A stretch of 54,074 nucleotides of DNA from NCBI GenBank assembly GCA_019119815.1, contig DWWH01000072.1:1-54074 (forward strand). The letters run 5' to 3'. This document shows positions 25,230-33,116 of the stretch, in pieces. Every line of letters begins with the position of its first letter. Within the stretch, counting starts at the first letter, position 1. The stretch is from Candidatus Eisenbergiella intestinipullorum. Its GTDB lineage: Bacteria > Bacillota > Clostridia > Lachnospirales > Lachnospiraceae. A program made the translations under genes and the position numbers. Under the pieces are notes generated by a model, which did no database searches, was not told the DNA's origin, and saw only the letters and a program-made list of their open reading frames with translations.

Positions 25230-26180
25230 ATGATCATTATAAAGGTAATGGGCGGTCTGGGAAACCAGATGCAGCAGTATGCGCTGTATGAAAAATTCCG
25301 CTTCCTGGGAAAGGAGGCGCGGCTGGATATTTCCTGGTTTGAGGACGCGGCCCAGCAGGAAAACGTGCTGGCGAAGCGGGAGCTGGAGCTGCGGCAGTTT
25401 GAGGATCTGCGGTTTGAAACGGCCTCCCGGGAGGAATGCGCAGCGCTTCTTCAGGTCCGGACAGGCCCGAAAGCGGGAAAGGGGAAAGGCGACGTCCTTT
25501 CCGGAGCAGCCGCTTTCTGGAGAAAGGTGAAGAGAAAGCTGGATCCCGCGTCGGACCCGCATTTTTTTGAAACGGACATGTATCATCCGGAAATTTTTTC
25601 CTTTTCGGACAAGTATCTGGAGGGCCATTGGGCCTGTGAAAAATATTATCATGACATCCTCCCCCTGCTGCGGGAGAAGATCCGTTTCCCGCAGAGCCGG
25701 AATCCGCAGAATGTGCGCACGGCGGAACGGATGGAAGCGGAAAACTCCGTCAGCGTCCACATCCGCAGAGGGGATTATCTGGATCCGGAAAACGCGGGCA
25801 TGTTCGGCGGCATCTGCACGGACGCCTACTATGAGGCAGCGATGGACTATGTGCAAGAACGCCTGGCCGGCGCGCATTTTTATCTGTTTTCCGACGATAC
25901 CGCGTATCTGAAGGAGCATTTCCGGGGAGAGCAGTACACCGTCGTCGACTGGAACCGGGGCGCGGATAATTTTTACGACTGCTGGCTGATGAGCCGCTGC
26001 CGGGCCAACATCTGCGCCAACAGCACCTTCAGCTTCTGGGGAGCCAGGCTGAACGGGCGGGAGGATCAGCTTCTCATCCGTCCGGCAAAGCACAAGAACA
26101 GTCAGGTGATCGATCCGGAGCGGATGCATGAGCTCTGGGAGGGCTGGACGCTGATCGATGAGAAGGGGAAGGTGCTGTAG
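25230..26180 (+). CDS. GT11 alpha-1,2-fucosyltransferase
   Basis: A 316-residue protein. GGLGNQMQQYALYEKF at the N terminus, HIRRGDYL from H177 and NSTFSFWGARL near the C terminus are the full GT11 motif set. It is closest in layout to 12565-13428 but carries an extra 30-residue charged stretch before the catalytic region. GAGAG precedes ATG 25230. Predicted to transfer fucose from GDP-fucose; the acceptor is unknown. It is separated from the previous GT2 gene by the longest spacer so far, so it may begin a sub-operon. Confidence 0.88.
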   Translation: MIIIKVMGGLGNQMQQYALYEKFRFLGKEARLDISWFEDAAQQENVLAKRELELRQFEDLRFETASREECAALLQVRTGPKAGKGKGDVLSGAAAFWRKVKRKLDPASDPHFFETDMYHPEIFSFSDKYLEGHWACEKYYHDILPLLREKIRFPQSRNPQNVRTAERMEAENSVSVHIRRGDYLDPENAGMFGGICTDAYYEAAMDYVQERLAGAHFYLFSDDTAYLKEHFRGEQYTVVDWNRGADNFYDCWLMSRCRANICANSTFSFWGARLNGREDQLLIRPAKHKNSQVIDPERMHELWEGWTLIDEKGKVL

Positions 26181-26210
26181 GAGGATGACAGGAAGCCAGG
26201 AGGAGGAAGG

Positions 26211-27767
26211 ATGTACGGGCTGCGTAAGGTTCTTCTGATCGGAAGCGTGCTGCTGTTTTGTGCATGTACGCCGGTATTTTTGAGAATGGAGAGCTTCGGA
26301 GAGAACGGAGAAAAGGAAGCCGTTTCAGAGGAAGACGCTTCAGAAAGCGCTTCTTCCGGAAAGGGAAGCAGCATACCGGTCCGGGACCGGATTTCGGACA
26401 GCATCCCTTCGGTTTTCATCACGACGAAGAGCGGCTCTCTCGCCTACGTGGAAGCGGATAAGGAGAACGCCGAAAGCGGATATATGACCATTCTGTCCGA
26501 AGCGGGGGATCCGGTCTATTCCGGACAGCTGGAAAGGCTGAAGGGCCGGGGCAACACCTCCTGGGACGCTCCGAAAAAATCCTACAGCCTGAAGCTTTCT
26601 TCCCGGGCTTCCCTTCTCGGCATGGAGGCGGCAGAAAACTGGATCCTTACGGCGAATTATTACGATGGAGCCTATATCCGCAACGCCATGGGAGCATGGC
26701 TTTCCGAACGCGCGGGTCTGCCCGGTACGGTGCAGGGAAGGTTCGTCGATCTGTATGGGAACGGAGAATACCGGGGCCTCTATCAGCTGATGGAGCGGGT
26801 GGAGCTGCAGGAGGGCAGGATCGACGCGGCGGGAGGATGGCTTCTGGAAATGGATTATCCCGAACGGGCTGCCTGTGAGGACAATGTCCTGTATCTGGAA
26901 AACGGACAGCCCGTCGTCATCCACGATCCCGCAAAGGTGTCGGACGGGCAGATGGAGGCGCTGGAGAGCTGGTTTACGGAAATGAAGAAGGCGCTCTATG
27001 CGGATGATTATATCAATCCGGACACGGGAAAGGGGATCTTTGCCTATCTGGATCTGGATTCCTTCGCCCGCAAATATCTGCTGGAGGAAGTGCTTTTAAA
27101 CATGGATATGGGAGTGACGAGCCATTACCTGTATCTGGACGAATCCGGCAGGCTGCACGAGGGGCCGCTGTGGGATCTGGACAATGCGCTGGGCCGGGGA
27201 AACTATGAGGAGGATCAGCTGCTTGCCCTCCAGGGGGATCCGGCGCGCAACCAGATGCTCCGGTGGTATATCCGCCTGTGCGCAAACGATGTTTTTTATG
27301 ACAGGGTGCTGGAGATATGGGAGAAGCAGGTATTCCCCGCCCTTCTGGAGGCGGAGGAAGCGGCGGATCAGATGCTGGAGCCGCTGCGGGACTCCATCCG
27401 GGCGGACCGGGAACGATGGCCCGGCGTTCACAGCACCACCATGCCGGAGACGGATCCGGACAAAAACCTGTCCTATCTGAAGGAATACTTAAGAGACAGG
27501 ACGGAGGTCCTGCGTCTGGCTTTTTCGGAGAATGCACAGGATACGAAGGCGCAGCTTCAGGAGCGGACCGCACAGCTTCCGGAGGAGACGGTGATCGGCT
27601 CCGCAGAGGGAGCGGAAACGGCGGACCGGAGCGGACAGGAAGAGGAGGGGCCGGCCGGCCTGAGAGAGGGACTCCTTGCGAGTCACGGGATGATCTGCTT
27701 GATCCTTCTCCTCCTGGTGCTTGGCCTTCTCATCGCAGCGGACAGACGCCGGGGAGGAGGGAAGTGA
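26211..27767 (+). CDS. CotH-family kinase, membrane anchored
   Basis: A 518-residue protein with an N-terminal hydrophobic segment (residues 6-22) that resembles a signal or lipoprotein peptide without a clean lipobox, and a C-terminal membrane helix followed by RRR. KGRGNTSWD (residues 111-119) and WDLDNALG (from W321) are the hallmarks of CotH, an atypical protein kinase fold known from spore coat work. The domain would lie outside the membrane. The last base of its stop overlaps the start of the VTC gene (TGATG), and DUF4956 follows. That trio is a recurrent neighbourhood in bacteria. The substrate here is unknown. Confidence 0.88.
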   Translation: MYGLRKVLLIGSVLLFCACTPVFLRMESFGENGEKEAVSEEDASESASSGKGSSIPVRDRISDSIPSVFITTKSGSLAYVEADKENAESGYMTILSEAGDPVYSGQLERLKGRGNTSWDAPKKSYSLKLSSRASLLGMEAAENWILTANYYDGAYIRNAMGAWLSERAGLPGTVQGRFVDLYGNGEYRGLYQLMERVELQEGRIDAAGGWLLEMDYPERAACEDNVLYLENGQPVVIHDPAKVSDGQMEALESWFTEMKKALYADDYINPDTGKGIFAYLDLDSFARKYLLEEVLLNMDMGVTSHYLYLDESGRLHEGPLWDLDNALGRGNYEEDQLLALQGDPARNQMLRWYIRLCANDVFYDRVLEIWEKQVFPALLEAEEAADQMLEPLRDSIRADRERWPGVHSTTMPETDPDKNLSYLKEYLRDRTEVLRLAFSENAQDTKAQLQERTAQLPEETVIGSAEGAETADRSGQEEEGPAGLREGLLASHGMICLILLLLVLGLLIAADRRRGGGK

Positions 27768-28477
27768 TGGCCGAAAAGAAACGGGTGCAGAGCGGCCCCA
27801 AATACAGATACGAGCTGAAATACGTCTGTTCTGACCTGCAGCTGAGGCAGATGGAGGAGAGGATCGGCGTGCTCCTGCAAAAGGATCCGCATGTGGGGCA
27901 GAAGGGCTTCTACACCATCAGAAGCCTGTACTTCGACGACTATGAGAACAGCGCCTTTTGGGAGAAGGAGGACGGAGCGGATCCGAGGAAAAAATACCGC
28001 CTGCGATTTTATGACGGCAGAACGGAACGGATCAGCCTGGAGATCAAACGGAAGGTGGGGACGAAGATCCGCAAGGAGTCCTGCAGCGTGACGCGCGCCG
28101 AAGCGGAGGCCATGATGCGGGGAGACTGGTACCAGGTCTTTCAGGATCCGGCTCCTGTGGCGAGACGTTTTTATCTGGACGGAGCGATGCGCCTGATGCA
28201 GCCGAAGATCATCGTGGAATACGACCGGGTGCCCTACGTGGGCCGGGAGGGAAACGTGAGGATCACCTTTGACAGAAATATCCGCTCCTGTTCGGAGACT
28301 GATCTGTTCTGGAAAAAGGAAATGCCGGTGCGGCCGATCATGCCGCCGGGGCAGCATTTGCTGGAGGTGAAATTCGACGAGTTCCTTCCGGACTGGATCC
28401 ATCGGACCCTGCAGATGGAAAGCATGACGCAGACGGCTTTTTCCAAATACTGTCTGTGCAGAAAATATAAGAACTGA
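27767..28477 (+). CDS. VTC-domain polyphosphate polymerase
   Basis: A 236-residue cytoplasmic protein. RYELKYVC, YTIRSLYFDDYEN, KKYRLRFYDG, LEIKRKVG, IVEYDRVPYV, RITFDRNIRS and LLEVKFDE follow the order of the VTC/CYTH tunnel fold, in which paired basic and acidic residues bind triphosphate and metal. Family members make polyphosphate from ATP. The start is ATG 27767, sharing a base with the CotH stop (TGATG), with GGGAGGAGG just ahead. The longer frame back to 27317 is a shadow of CotH. It is grouped with CotH and DUF4956. Confidence 0.88.
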   Translation: MAEKKRVQSGPKYRYELKYVCSDLQLRQMEERIGVLLQKDPHVGQKGFYTIRSLYFDDYENSAFWEKEDGADPRKKYRLRFYDGRTERISLEIKRKVGTKIRKESCSVTRAEAEAMMRGDWYQVFQDPAPVARRFYLDGAMRLMQPKIIVEYDRVPYVGREGNVRITFDRNIRSCSETDLFWKKEMPVRPIMPPGQHLLEVKFDEFLPDWIHRTLQMESMTQTAFSKYCLCRKYKN

Positions 28478-28539
28478 GTGCGGTGTGAAAAGGAGCAGGA
28501 GCGCTTTCCCTTCGCTGCTGCTCCGGAATGGAGATGGAT

Positions 28540-29214
28540 ATGAGCTTTTCAGATATTTTCAAGCAGTCCTTTCTGGACGGATTTGCCGGCGCGGACCTGG
28601 GATTTCAGGAAATCCTGTCGGTCTTTCTGATCACGGCCTGCCTGGCCGCCTACATTTTCCTGGTTTACCGGGTCGTGACCAGAAGGACCTTTTATTCCAA
28701 AAATTTCAATATCGCGCTGGCCATGCTCTGCATGATCACGGCGGCAGTCATCCTGACGATCCAGTTCAGCATCGTCATCTCGCTGGGCATGGTGGGCGCG
28801 CTTTCCATCGTCCGCTTCCGCACGGCCGTGAAGGATCCCATGGACCTGGTATTTCTGTTCTGGTCCATCGGCACGGGGATCATCTGCGGCGCGGGGCTTG
28901 CAGAGATCGCCGTGATCCTTGCGCTGCTTCTGACGGCGGGCGTGCTCATCCTGGACCGCCTTCCGGTGGTTTCCGTCCCCATGCTCCTGGTGGTCAATGC
29001 GGACGACTGCGGGCTGGAGGAAAAGATCGTGGAAACGGTGAAGCGCTACAGCAGATCCTGCAGGGTGAAGTCCAGAAACCTGACCGGAGACAGACTGAAC
29101 ATGATCGTGGAGCTTCGGACCAGACAGGAAAGCGAGCTGGTCAGAGAGGTGAACCGTCTGGAGCATGTCACCTCTGTCTCCCTTCTCGCCCATGACGGAG
29201 AGGCCACGTATTAG
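28540..29214 (+). CDS. DUF4956 membrane protein
   Basis: A 224-residue protein with about four membrane helices in the first 140 residues, the signature SLGMVGALSIVRFRTAVKDP, and a soluble C-terminal domain. This is the DUF4956 pattern, which co-occurs with VTC and CotH proteins. It may be the membrane partner of the polyphosphate polymerase, but its role is not known. ATG 28540 has GGAG 6 bases ahead; ATGs at 28528 and 28534 are in frame. It is separated from the VTC gene by 62 bases. Confidence 0.85.
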   Translation: MSFSDIFKQSFLDGFAGADLGFQEILSVFLITACLAAYIFLVYRVVTRRTFYSKNFNIALAMLCMITAAVILTIQFSIVISLGMVGALSIVRFRTAVKDPMDLVFLFWSIGTGIICGAGLAEIAVILALLLTAGVLILDRLPVVSVPMLLVVNADDCGLEEKIVETVKRYSRSCRVKSRNLTGDRLNMIVELRTRQESELVREVNRLEHVTSVSLLAHDGEATY

Positions 29215-29268
29215 AACAGCAGGGCGGCACGCGGCCTCAGCGTAGAACGCTGCGGCATGGAGGGAAAG

Positions 29269-31593
29269 ATGAAGGAAAAAGCGCTTCTGAAAAAAGAGGA
29301 AGGCCCGAAGAAGGGGCAAAAAATGACAGGAAGGGAAAGGCTGAAAAAAATAGGAGAATCCGGATATATACAGGTATTTCTTCTGGCATATCTGACGGCC
29401 ATGCTGAGCTTTCTCCTCCTGCTGATCCGGGGAGATGGGGTCTTCACGCTGGGCAATGATTTCAATGAACAGCAGATCCCCTTTCATATGCTGGTAAACC
29501 GTGCGCTGAAGAGCGGAAATACGGGCTGGAACTGGTCCATAGATCTGGGCTCCGGTCTGGTCGGGGCTTTCGGGTTCTACGTGCTGGGAAGCCCCTTTGC
29601 CTGGATCTCCTTTCTGTTTCCTGCGGAAAGCTATCCTTATGTGACGGCCTGGCTGTATATGGCGAAATACGCAGCCGCCGGGACGTGCGCCTACGGCTAC
29701 CTGAAGCGATTTACGGGAAAGCGGTACGCGGCTCTTGGCGCGCTGCTGTACGCCTTCTGCGGCTTTCAGTCCGTGAATCTGATCTTTCACCATTTTCATG
29801 ATGCTGTGGCCTTCTTTCCCCTGATGCTGTCCGGGTATGAAGAGCTGCGGGAGGGAAAGAAGGGAAGGCTCGCACCGGCTGTGGCGGTCAATGCGCTGGT
29901 CAATTATTACTTTCTGATTCAGGAGGTGATCTTTCTCGTCCTGTATTTTCTGGTCCGGGAAGGCGGGCATCTCTGGAAGAAAAGAAAGCTGGCCGCGCGC
30001 TGTATGCTGGAGGGCGTGCTCGGCATTGCCATGGGAGGCGTGCTGTTTGTCCCTTCCGTCCTTTTTACGATGGAAAATCCAAGACTGAGCAATCATCTGC
30101 CCCTTTCTGACTGGATCTACCGCGGAAACAGGGACTATCTTCAGGTGATCCGTACTCTGCTCTTCCCCGGAGAGCTGATGAATGCCCAGTCCTGCATTAA
30201 GGAATACGACTGGTCCTCCTGGTCGGCCTATCTTCCCATGACGGGACTTTCCCTCCCCCTCTGCTATATCCTGAAAAGGAAAAAGGACTGGCTTTCCGTC
30301 CTCATGGCAGGCGGGATGCTCGTGACCGCGATCCCGGCTCTGAACTGTGTATTCGGTCTGTTTTCCGATACCAATTATCACAGATGGCTCTTCATGCTGA
30401 TTCTGCTGATGAGCCTGGCTTCGGCGAAGGTGCTGGAAAAGAGGGAGGAATACCCGGTGAAAAGCGTCTGTGCGGCGCTCTCTCTTTTCATGCTGGCGCT
30501 GACCCTGGGTTCCTTCTGGTGGTCGGAGCACAAATATCAGCTGATCAATCAGAGAGAGGTGTTTCTCACCTGGTCGGCGGCGGGGATCGCAGGCGTGGCT
30601 CTGACCGGACTGCTCACAGCCGCCGTCAGGAACCGGAAGGCGTATGCGGCCTGTATGGGAGCGGGCATTCTCTTCTTCAGCATTTTTACCACGGGGACGA
30701 CAGCCTGGCTGTATCAGCACAACTCCGGGCAGAGCCCGCAGGAATATGAGGACAGGCTGGAGGCGTTCCGGCAGCTTTCCCTTCCGGACAGCCGCTACCG
30801 CATCGCGGGAAGCGATAATACGCTGTTCATGGCGAACGCTCTGCCGGGAACCGGGTCCTTTACCTCCATGGTGGATGGATCCATTTATGAGTTTTATGAG
30901 GCGCTGGGTACATCCCGCCCGGTGTTTTCCCCGGAGGGACCGGCAGGAACCAGGGAACTCCTCGGCGGGAAATACTGTGTGACACCGGAACCGGAGGAAG
31001 GGACCCGGATCCTCCAGGAAGTATCGTCCGGGGAAAAGAGGTTCTTTCTGTGTGAATATGAGCATGCGGCTCCCATCGGAAGCCTGTATGAGACTTACAT
31101 GACCCGGGAGGACTTTCAGGCCGTGCCGGAGGAGCTCCGGGCCGCTGCCATGCTGCGCTGCCTGGTAATCCCGGAGGAATACGAGAAAGAAGCGGCCCAG
31201 GTGCTGGAGCGTTATGATCCGGCCCTGGACGGAGCGCTGTCGGCAGAGCAGGAGGAGCTGGATGCACTGACTGCGGAGCGGGAAAGAAACGGGATAAAAA
31301 CGCTGGATAAGGATCCGGGAGGCTTTACGGCCACACTTGCGGCAGACCGCGGAGGATATGCCTTTTTCAGTGTGCCGTATGACAGAGGCTTTCATGCGCA
31401 GGTGAACGGAAAAGCTGCGCAGATCCTGAAGACCAACGGGATGATGGCCGTTTTGGTGGAACCCGGAGAAAACCGGATCCGGTTTAGCTACCGGAATGAC
31501 GATCTGACGGCAGGGGCTGTCTGCACGATAGCCGGATTTCTCCTGTGGGGGCTTTCCCTTTCGGCAGAGGCCAGAAAAAAACGGAGCCGGTGA
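29269..31593 (+). CDS. YfhO-family membrane protein (GT-C-like)
   Basis: A 774-residue polytopic protein. After a charged N-terminal tail come about 12 membrane helices, with GNDFNEQQIPF in the first outer loop (the acidic residues are like those of GT-C enzymes), then a C-terminal extracytoplasmic domain and a last helix near residue 755. YfhO proteins are linked to glycosylation of lipoteichoic acid and other surface polymers from undecaprenyl-phosphate sugars. ATG 29269 follows GGAGGG by 4 bases, within a version of the recurrent leader cassette. It is the last gene before the strong terminator. Confidence 0.85.
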   Translation: MKEKALLKKEEGPKKGQKMTGRERLKKIGESGYIQVFLLAYLTAMLSFLLLLIRGDGVFTLGNDFNEQQIPFHMLVNRALKSGNTGWNWSIDLGSGLVGAFGFYVLGSPFAWISFLFPAESYPYVTAWLYMAKYAAAGTCAYGYLKRFTGKRYAALGALLYAFCGFQSVNLIFHHFHDAVAFFPLMLSGYEELREGKKGRLAPAVAVNALVNYYFLIQEVIFLVLYFLVREGGHLWKKRKLAARCMLEGVLGIAMGGVLFVPSVLFTMENPRLSNHLPLSDWIYRGNRDYLQVIRTLLFPGELMNAQSCIKEYDWSSWSAYLPMTGLSLPLCYILKRKKDWLSVLMAGGMLVTAIPALNCVFGLFSDTNYHRWLFMLILLMSLASAKVLEKREEYPVKSVCAALSLFMLALTLGSFWWSEHKYQLINQREVFLTWSAAGIAGVALTGLLTAAVRNRKAYAACMGAGILFFSIFTTGTTAWLYQHNSGQSPQEYEDRLEAFRQLSLPDSRYRIAGSDNTLFMANALPGTGSFTSMVDGSIYEFYEALGTSRPVFSPEGPAGTRELLGGKYCVTPEPEEGTRILQEVSSGEKRFFLCEYEHAAPIGSLYETYMTREDFQAVPEELRAAAMLRCLVIPEEYEKEAAQVLERYDPALDGALSAEQEELDALTAERERNGIKTLDKDPGGFTATLAADRGGYAFFSVPYDRGFHAQVNGKAAQILKTNGMMAVLVEPGENRIRFSYRNDDLTAGAVCTIAGFLLWGLSLSAEARKKRSR

Positions 31594-31610
31594 AGGGGAA
31601 AGACGGCGCA

Positions 31611-31660
31611 GAAAAGGGACCGGACAGGAAATTTTTCATTTCCTGCCCGGTCCCCTTTTG
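31611..31660. terminator. Strong bidirectional terminator
   Basis: A near-perfect stem of about 20 bp: the arm at 31612-31631 (AAAAGGGACCGG...) pairs with 31638-31659 (...CCGGTCCCCTTTT), with one mismatch and one bulge around a 6-base loop. It has A-runs on one side and T-runs on the other, and lies between the converging YfhO (+) and SGNH lipoprotein (-) genes. Confidence 0.9.
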
Positions 31661-31730
31661 CGGAAATCCGAACGGCAGACAAACGCTGCTGCCGGATGAA
31701 GCAGGCCGGATGCCTGCGCGGATCAACGGA

Positions 31731-32879
31731 TCAATAATAGACGGAATTGCCGGAAACCTCCCCGGGCTTTCCGTATTTCAGACAGCTGGAAACCGCCTTT
31801 GCATACAGCTCCCGCCCGTCTTCTGTCAGATGGATGCCGTCCTCCAGATACTCTTCGGCGGTGTAGGTATTGATCCCCAGCGTGGAATAGCCGTCGATGA
31901 AGAGCGTATTCTGGGTTTCCGCCACATTCCGGCACACATTGGCATAATCCGTCAGCGTACCGCCGCCGAAGTCCTTCATATTGCTGTCCGTGTACATATA
32001 TCCGTCCTTCCAGAACTGACAGTAATTCGGAGAAATCAGAAGGATCTGGGCATCGGGGAAAGCGCCTCTGAGCCGGTCGATGGCAAAGCGCAGCGCGCCG
32101 CCGTAGCCATGCGCATCCCAGGAATTATAGTTGTCCGCATTCAGCGGAGCGCCGGCAAAATAGTCATTCAGCCCGTAGGCGATGATGAAATAATCCGTTT
32201 TGGAAAAGTCGATGTCCCGGATCACACCGCCTGCGATGTATCCTTCCAGGAAGGTCTCCGGATCCACCTTTCCGAGAGCGACGTTGACCATGCCGGACAG
32301 GGAGGTGGAATCCCAGGTGTCATAATTGTCGGTGGCTTCTCCCGGCTTCAGGGTGGCTCTGGTGCCGCCGATCGCACAGTTATAGACATCGGCATCCATA
32401 TATTCGGAAACCAGATAGGCGATGCCGGTTTCGTCCCGGGTGCTGTCCCAGATGCTGTCACCGAAAACGACGATCTGGGTCCGGTCTTCTTCCTGAGATC
32501 CTTCCGGACTGCCGGACTCACCGGAAGTATTTCCGGAAACGGCAGCGTTTTCCGACACGGATGCATCCTCTGATCCTGCGTCGGTCTCGGGAGCGGAAGC
32601 GGTCTCCGGTCCCGCATCGGTTTCGGAAGCGGCCTGAGAAGCATCCGCGGTCTCCGTTCCGGACTCGGAAGAAGGAACGGCGGATTCGGCTGTCCCTTCG
32701 GAAGCGGTATACTGCGCGAGCTGTTCGTTCAGCCGGCCGATCTCTTCCTGAAGCTGACGGATCTGCTCCTCGTATTCTGCGCTGGCCGTATCGGATTTTT
32801 CAGGCGAACAGCCGCCCAGGACCGATACGATCAGAAGGGTTATCATAAGCAGGACGGCCAGGGCCTTTTTCTGTTTCAT
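31731..32879 (-). CDS. SGNH/GDSL-hydrolase lipoprotein
   Basis: A 382-residue lipoprotein. The signal peptide ends VLGGC, giving a lipid-anchored Cys. A coiled-coil stretch (EEQIRQLQEEIGRLNEQLAQ) and a long Ser/Glu/Ala/Thr linker with repeated ETDAG-like units lead to the catalytic domain. That domain has VVFGDSIWD (block I Ser), IGGT (block II), YGLNDY (block III) and EDGIHLTEDG (block V Asp/His). It probably removes acyl groups from a surface glycan. ATG 32879 has GGAGG 5 bases ahead; the codon at 32891 lies ahead of that site. It is on the strand opposite to its neighbours, with its own predicted promoter. Confidence 0.88.
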   Translation of the reverse strand: MKQKKALAVLLMITLLIVSVLGGCSPEKSDTASAEYEEQIRQLQEEIGRLNEQLAQYTASEGTAESAVPSSESGTETADASQAASETDAGPETASAPETDAGSEDASVSENAAVSGNTSGESGSPEGSQEEDRTQIVVFGDSIWDSTRDETGIAYLVSEYMDADVYNCAIGGTRATLKPGEATDNYDTWDSTSLSGMVNVALGKVDPETFLEGYIAGGVIRDIDFSKTDYFIIAYGLNDYFAGAPLNADNYNSWDAHGYGGALRFAIDRLRGAFPDAQILLISPNYCQFWKDGYMYTDSNMKDFGGGTLTDYANVCRNVAETQNTLFIDGYSTLGINTYTAEEYLEDGIHLTEDGRELYAKAVSSCLKYGKPGEVSGNSVYY

Positions 32880-32983
32880 AATTTCCTCCATGTGACCGGG
32901 AAACGGCCGCTGTGCGGCATTTTCCGGATTTCTGCATCATTCGGCCGCAGCCGGATGATGTGATCAAAACAGTTGACAGGTTC

Positions 32984-33012
32984 AGTATATAGCAGGATTT
33001 CATAAAGAACAA
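32984..33012 (-). promoter_or_regulatory. Candidate promoter of the SGNH lipoprotein gene
   Basis: On the minus strand TTGTTC (33012-33007) and TATACT (32989-32984) are spaced by 17 bases, matching a sigma-A promoter at 4 and 5 of 6 positions. A perfect dyad (32996-33028) overlaps its spacer and -35 box. Confidence 0.55.
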
Positions 33013-33028
33013 GGAACTTTATGAAATC
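32996..33028. repeat. Perfect 12-bp dyad, operator-like
   Basis: GATTTCATAAAG (32996-33007) is an exact inverted copy of CTTTATGAAATC (33017-33028) with 9 bases between. The left arm overlaps the promoter spacer and reaches the -35 box. The layout suits a dimeric regulator binding site; it could also help end the upstream membrane-protein transcript, although no T-run follows. Confidence 0.85.
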
Positions 33029-33057
33029 TTAAGAAGCTTTTGTTACTACTCAGCCAG

Positions 33058-33080
33058 GTTTGCGCATTCCCTGCGCAGAC
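33058..33080 (-). terminator. Weak hairpin after the DUF6056-like gene
   Basis: TGCGCA at 33061-33066 and 33072-33077 allows a stem of 8 of 9 pairs around a 5-base loop, 37 bases after the stop codon of the minus-strand membrane protein. There is no T-run, so termination is uncertain. Confidence 0.35.
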
Positions 33081-33116
33081 CGTACGAAAACAGAGCGGTC
33101 GGAAGCATCCGGCCTT

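Noticed and set aside
28549..31395. A 948-codon open frame on the minus strand
   Set aside because: It lies opposite the DUF4956 and YfhO genes, which have clear family motifs and ribosome sites. Its product is rich in His, Gln and Arg with no recognisable domain, as expected from the reverse of GC-rich coding DNA.
31545..32573. A 342-codon open frame on the plus strand
   Set aside because: It crosses the strong terminator and runs antisense to the SGNH lipoprotein, whose catalytic blocks and lipobox are clear.
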